From Amphibalanus amphitrite (taxonomy: Eukaryota > Arthropoda > Thecostraca > Balanomorpha > Balanidae): 64,000 bases of DNA. Positions 58,662-64,000 of the stretch are shown piece by piece (the stretch's first letter is position 1; every line of letters begins with the position of its first letter). The stretch is taken from the NCBI RefSeq assembly GCF_019059575.1, contig NW_024882800.1, forward strand, positions 62,001 through 126,000. The letters run 5' to 3'. The notes below the pieces were generated by a model. The model was given only the letters and a program-made list of their open reading frames with translations. It had not been told where the DNA came from and ran no database searches. The translations under genes were made by a program, and so were the position numbers.

Positions 58662-58755
58662 ACAGTCACACCGTGTGACTGTCATTGCAGCCTTTTCCTT
58701 CCTTATCGTAAAGCTACAGTCACACCGTGTGACTGTCATTGCAGCCTTTTCCTTT
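58648..58755. repeat. 54-bp direct tandem repeat, two copies
   Basis: CCTTATCGTAAAGCTACAGT onward to GCAGCCTTTTCCTT is present twice in a row with no difference I can see (58648-58701 and 58702-58755). Each copy holds a 21-bp palindrome, ACAGTCACACCGTGTGACTGT with a single central C. Confidence 0.85.
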
Positions 58756-59166
58756 TCTCCATCCGTTCAGGTCATGATCTTAATCTCAGGTCAATATTTA
58801 TCTTGACCTTTTTGTGAACAACATAATTACATCATGGAACATTGAAATATGGACAATGTTTGTATAATATTGCCGTAATAAATATTGCCCGTTAGTGGTA
58901 GAAGGTTTCTAGCGGCGTAAGCTGTAGCACGTCTTTTCTATAGCTCAGCTGATATTCGCGTACAACAACTGCACCAATTACATAATTCCAAAATTATTCA
59001 CACCGTGTTTTTCGCGTAGCTCTACCAATATCCGGAAATATTGTAGAAGTGAGCATTCGCATACGTTTTCTACACCTCGGTCGTTTCAAAATTCACGCCA
59101 AGCCTCACATACATAGTTAGCTTGACTTCGGAAGAGAATTATTCCCTTCCCAACCGCAGTAGATAT
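58756..59166. other. Intergenic, nothing recognised
   Basis: A+T-rich, no repeat ends or coding signature seen. Confidence 0.4.
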
Positions 59167-59333
59167 TTAATCACGACAGTTCGAGCCGGTCTCGGCCGCA
59201 GCCGGCGGCCTGACCGGCCGGGCCGTCGCCACCGCCGTACCACCGCGGTCACTGACCTTGAACTTGACCTTGCCGGCTGTGGAGCCGGTCTTTTTACCAG
59301 CGGCACTGCGGGCCGCCGCGAGAGAGACGTTAT
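59167..59333 (-). CDS. Candidate terminal exon of an unidentified minus-strand gene
   Basis: A GC-rich minus-strand frame follows a GTAGCCACAG acceptor (exon would start at 59333). It runs about 55 codons (NVSLAAARSAAGKKTGSTAG, then KVKFKVSDRGG and an Ala/Pro/Arg tail) to TAA at 59167-59169. Composition contrasts with its surroundings, as the real exons here do. I recognise no family, and I could not find a preceding exon to the right. The opposite strand is also open, so this may be a compositional effect. Confidence 0.3.
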
Positions 59334-60065
59334 CTGTGGCTACAATCGCTCACTCCGTCAGCCGGGGAGGGTAGGAGGGGACTGGGGAGAGCGATCGGGA
59401 GGGGAGGGGAGGGATGGTGGGGAGAGGGAGAGGTGGCTGGCAGGAGGGCTTAGCCACGGGTAGAGAGGGAAGTGAGGGGTGGGGGAGGAGGGGAGGGCAG
59501 CTGATGGAAGGTGACAACGGGGAGGGCACCGCCAGGAAAGGTCACGAAGCGTACCCAATGCTGGAGCTCATTGGGGCTGGGGACGAATCTCAAAAGACAA
59601 AAGCTCTACTCGTGTAAAGGTTCTGTGACTTCTCGCATAAACAACCCAGCATTCCCGCACTGACACGTCCTTTGTTGCGAAGTATATTCCAGTTCCGACC
59701 AACAACACGCACCCTCGCCACATGTTTACCTGTGGATGGTATCTGATCTTTGGGCGGTTTATCCTTGCAACGCTATTAGCGAGCAGATCTGCACGGTCCT
59801 CAGCCGCGCGTTAGGGCCACTGCATTCTCAGCGTGTTGGTCGTCTGAGGACAGGTGCACCCGTCACCGGTGTGTGGTGCTGTCCTGCAGTTCGTGGATCA
59901 CTTACCACACAGCCGGTGTCGGGAAAAACAGACGCTTCAGTGAGTTCGTGCATTTGGCAGCGAGAATAAATTAAAATGTTGATATTCCATTTGGAAAAGA
60001 AGTATTTCATTGTGTAACAGGGAAGGAAATAGAAATGGCAAGAACGGAGATGAGTGAGTGATTGA

Positions 60066-60315
<250 letters not shown>

Positions 60316-60329
60316 AATCAATAGTTTCG

Positions 60330-61130
60330 TAGTTTCGGTGAGCTTCACATTGGCAGATAAGCCAGGTGAGTGGCGATCACTGAAGCAGACACATTTTTCT
60401 GGGGCCAGCGCCAGCACTCCAATGTGTTTTCGCTCGCACGACACCGCTGCCCGCTCGTTTCAACCCTTTCACCATAGTTCCGTGCCCAGATCAGGCGTCG
60501 ACCCACTTCCTACCTTTTAAAGTGTTTTTAAAATAACAGGTCACTTTCTCCTCCGCCGCCCCTCCCCGAGCACCCCTCTTCAAAACCTTCCCCTCCCTGC
60601 CAGTGGGTATTTTCACTGGTTTTGTCCCACGGTGTGGTGCCATTCACCAGCGCTAAAAATATCCTGACGCGTTCGAGCAAAATGCCATTCGCAAAGGAGG
60701 GGATGACCGTATAAGGCGATTTAAAACGCCGAGCCAGGACCGCATTTTTACGAGCCTCTCAATTTTCTCGACAATTTCTCAAACGCGACATCCAATAATG
60801 TTACTGATTGCGCCACACATCATAAATGACCACTCTGTATGCGTATATAATTAATCGGCATACGAGTGTTACACTGGTCTGCCGCCCAAGGTCGCTTTAC
60901 ATTTTTTAGGATCAGGTATAGCCATAAGGCATCAGCGTGGTCCTGCCCAAAATAATGAAAGCATTTGCCCCAAATATGCCTTAATAATATCCATGAAACA
61001 TCAAAAACGTTAAATAGTTTACCAACAGATTACGCAGCCAACCGGGGACTAATCGACTGCATTGATTGCAAATGTCAAATGCCATGGAAGTAGTTACTTT
61101 AACCCAGCAGTTACTGGGGTATTTCGCCAC
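60330..61130. other. Intergenic, nothing recognised
   Basis: Mixed sequence without gene or element ends that I can support. Confidence 0.4.
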
Positions 61131-61161
61131 CCACCGTTTGCTGGGGGGGGGGGGGGGGGCG

Positions 61162-62344
61162 TTAACCCGCGCCCCGCTGGGGGGCAGAATCTGCCCCCCT
61201 CCCGTTTTTCGCCAATAACTTCTAAACGCGTTACGCCAGCGACGTCAAACTTTCAGTACCTTATTAGACATCAATTTGACACGTTCCCTGAAAATTTGAG
61301 CGAAATCCGTCGGAAAATTTTTGAGAAAATGACGTTTTAGTGACGTCACGTTCGCCATTTTCGCCTAAAAAATCGTAAAATTTCAAACGCCGCCAACATC
61401 TTCATTTTTAAAGGAATCAAGACGTAACAAAAAAGGTTATACGTGATTCAACTTTGTCTATCAAATGGCTATCTCGGTTTTTTGAAAATTTTGGATTTTG
61501 GCCCAAATTTTTTCAAAAAACCGACTTTTTTGGGAAAATAATTATAAAATCCAAAATTTTGAACGTATCGAAAAAAACCGGAATATATGTCAGAGAAGTG
61601 GTCTATGTGCACCTACATACCAATTTTGAGAAGAATCGGTTCAAAAATGTGGGAGTAATTCAAAACTTTATGACGTCACGACACACAAAATTTTTGAAAA
61701 CTGAATTTTTTGGAAGTTCTAGACCTCGTACGGAAACAAAAATAGCACCATTCGACTCGCCGTGAAAAACTGCATCAGATAGACACCTTTTTAGGCCTTA
61801 ACAAACAACTTCAAAATTTGACCTCACTTGACCTGACCTTGACCTGACCTCGACCTGAAATTCATCCAGAGGTGGTCCATATCACTAATTGAGTGTGCCT
61901 ATTGAATTCTATTAACAAAATAACCCATAAAACATGTGTCGCACTTGCCCTTTTCTATATTTTGTTTTTGGTGACCTGACCTGACCTGACTTGACCTTGA
62001 ACTTGACCTTTGAATGATATTGTATGCAACGAATATTGTCTTGGTAGCCTAAGAACATGTTTTGGGCAATCAGTCTCAGTCCATTCTTCGGCAATTTACG
62101 GTGCAAGGCCGATACTGTAGAAACTTGCATTTTGTACTTTTGACCTGACCTTGACCTGACCTCTGACCTACTTAAGCAAAAAATTTGAGCTCTTTGGATT
62201 CGCCTCGTTGAGAGCTTTCGATTGCCGTTTTCCCCGTCTTTCTACGACCATCGGTTCGGAAGTTAGACAGGGGGGGGGGCAGAATCTGCCCCCCCCCCCC
62301 AGCAGGGCGCGTATGGCTGAATAGCCCAGCGGGGCGCGGGTTAA
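61162..62344. mobile_element. TTAA-flanked MITE, 20-bp perfect inverted repeats
   Basis: Left end TTAACCCGCGCCCCGCTGGG; the right end is the exact complement, closed by TTAA at 62341-62344. Just inside each end lies the same GGGGGGCAGAATCTGCCCCC hairpin. The interior has runs of TGACCTGACCTGACC (about 61820-62160). 1183 bp, no transposase. Confidence 0.87.
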
Positions 62345-63179
62345 ACGCCCCCAGCCGATAACTCGAGAACCAATAGGCGAAGCGAAACGCACGAGGCGGC
62401 AAACGAAAGAGCGCTACGAGACGCTTTAGATGAGTACTTTAATGTTGAATTTTGAGGTCACAGGTCGGGTCAAGGTCAGGTCAAACACCCAAAATCGGGC
62501 TTTCAGTGGCATGGACTTCAGGACTTCGCAATGGGCGCCTCTCGTCATAAACTCTGTCAAAACGGTGCACAATCCATTATATAAGGCCTACAAGAGTGTC
62601 AGCTCCATGTAGGGGTCAGTCAAGCATAGGTCAGGGTCAAGGTCAGGTCAACCGGGTAGGCACATATCCCCGAAAATCAAAACTGATATTCGCAGCCTGT
62701 GACACATGTTTTATGGGTAATTTAGGGCGTAGAACACGATGGTTACATTCATTTTATCATATGTGTACGTGTTTGGCTCAAAAAGTTCAATTTAAGAAAT
62801 GCATGTATCATGGTCGTGAAGTAGCCAGGAGAAATTGCCCAGATTCAGTTCAAGATTTTGGAAAATGCGGAACGATAATCAATAATCGAAGATAACCATT
62901 TGATTGTTGATGTTATTGGCAGTCTAATGGCGTTTACGGCATGTCTGTATGTCTATTCTGTGAATTTATGATGTTTTGAACATATGCCGTTTATGGTCGA
63001 AAACTCAGAAATCATGACGTTACTAAAACCTCGATATCTCAAAAAAATTTCCGACCGATTTATGAAACTTTGTCACAATAAACTCCAACAATGCCCTACA
63101 GGTACATACCCAAAATTTGGCGTGCCTGCGGCACGCCGTTTTTATTCTATGGCCCGGTGAAAAAAGTGGGGGCGTTTAA
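62341..63179. mobile_element. Second TTAA MITE sharing a TTAA with the previous one
   Basis: Starts TTAAACGCCCCC directly at the TTAA that closes the preceding element, and ends GGGGGCGTTTAA (TTAA 63176-63179): 12-bp inverted repeats, 839 bp. Outside the pair, TGCTGG plus a G run plus CG (left, about 61139-61161) and CG plus a C run plus CAGCA (right, about 63180-63200) mirror each other. This suggests both sit in a pre-existing palindrome or a further element. Confidence 0.65.
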
Positions 63180-63199
63180 CGCCCCCCCCCCCCCCCAGC

Positions 63200-63715
63200 A
63201 ACTCCCCTGCGGTGACAGCACCGGCCGCTGACCTAATCACGATGATCCAGCGGTCATCGGTTTGATAATGCAGAATGAGGAAATAATCCCGAGGCAGATG
63301 ATCACATAACGGTCCGTGCGCTGACTTAGAGAGACAGGATCGTTGAATTATACCGCCCTCTGTCGCCGCAGCTACTGGGGCAATGTGGACTCGAAATCTC
63401 CGCTCTGACTTCATCAGTTAGCCGGAGCTTAGTGAGAGCCAGTTATTAGATAGAGCCGTAGCTAGAGCAGAGCCGTTCGCAATTCTGAGAAACGCCAAAA
63501 ATGACGAAATCGGAACTAAAATATGCAACAATGCTACACACACAATCTAACCAATCCAAATTCACAATGAAATTTATCAGTATCTAATCCCTGACAAGTC
63601 TATCGATTTGTCATTTGCTTCATGGGCCGACGTGTTGGTGGTGCAACTTCTCGCCTATTTTGACTATGTGGAACGCTATAACGTTTTCCTTTAGAGCATC
63701 TTTTTAAATAAATCG
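63200..63715. other. Intergenic, nothing recognised
   Basis: No gene or element ends seen between the right MITE flank and the non-LTR fragment. Confidence 0.35.
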
Positions 63716-64000
63716 CCGTTTACTACGTTCTTGATCCATTGTCCCGAGTTCCATCACCGGCACACGGCAAGGCTGTCGGAGGAGTTGACCGGGAGTGGCG
63801 TCCTCTATACGAAATGTCCGCCGTCCGGGGAAAGATCGCCTGCCGTTCTGGGGGCGCACCACTGCCGTTATAACGATGACTCCGAACGAAAACGGCCTGC
63901 AGCGCTGCTCGATGGATTATTGAAATTCATTGCAGATATTGAGTCACTGATGTGGGTATGCATTAACCCTATTAGTGGCAGGCTCCTGGCTACCCCTATT
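63716..64000 (+). pseudogene. Fragment of non-LTR retrotransposon ORF, C-terminal region
   Basis: The frame PFTTFLIHCPEFHHRHTARL, then a further KCPPSGERSP stretch, RKRPAALLDGLLKF and IADIE, resembles the end of non-LTR retrotransposon polyproteins (a Cys/His LIHCPEFHHRH motif followed by a helical tail). It lacks an ATG nearby and runs off the window. Upstream reverse-transcriptase sequence is not visible, so it is a truncated copy. Confidence 0.45.

Noticed and set aside
59358-59617. Gly/Arg or Pro/Ser frames in a purine-rich stretch
   Set aside because: Composition of a GGGAGG-type simple sequence explains them.

Overview
This is eukaryotic nuclear DNA, most likely from an arthropod and plausibly a crustacean. 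The genes are split by GT-AG introns, and exons are GC-rich and stand out from AT-rich, repeat-laden introns. The gene set is an ACMSD, a GH18 chitinase with a peritrophin-type chitin-binding domain, a DEG/ENaC (pickpocket-like) channel and a CYLD deubiquitinase. Chitinase plus pickpocket-like channel points to an arthropod, and ACMSD argues against the common insect models that lack this branch of tryptophan catabolism. The species call is inference.

Layout. 1-11 kb (+): the 3' 13 exons of CYLD, with two CAP-Gly segments and a complete USP catalytic domain; the N-terminus lies off the left edge. 11-19.7 kb: no gene recognised; contains a tandemly duplicated modular repeat (14.8-16.6 kb) and a TTAA-flanked MITE. 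19.75-21.82 kb (+): the 3' end of an unidentified, probably disordered protein with an RVxF-like PP1-docking motif. 22.8-24.7 kb: a TA-flanked inverted-repeat element. 25.4-36.2 kb (-): ACMSD, seven exons found, last short exon not located. Its introns hold a DEG/ENaC gene on the opposite strand, a second TA-flanked element carrying a 5'-truncated non-LTR retrotransposon, a hAT-type MITE, a subterminal-repeat element and a mariner-like MITE. 37.8-43.7 kb (-): a complete ten-exon secreted chitinase with a short tandem array of copies of its own first exon just upstream. 44-64 kb: almost entirely mobile DNA, including several TTAA-flanked MITEs (some nested), a hAT-type element with a perfect 8-bp target duplication, an intact young Ty3/gypsy retrotransposon with identical LTRs (51.5-57.0 kb), palindromes, a tRNA-derived repeat and a long GA microsatellite.

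Exon phases were tracked by hand across every junction of CYLD, ACMSD and the chitinase. All are consistent and give uninterrupted frames of 729 codons (partial), 316 codons (lacking the C-terminus) and 634 codons. The genes do not form one pathway: CYLD trims K63/M1 ubiquitin chains in NF-kB/JNK signalling, ACMSD is a tryptophan-catabolism enzyme, the chitinase remodels extracellular chitin, and the DEG/ENaC protein is a membrane cation channel. What unites the window is mobile-element turnover, above all a TTAA-targeted family with G/C-run ends and many AGGTCA/TGACCT hexamers.
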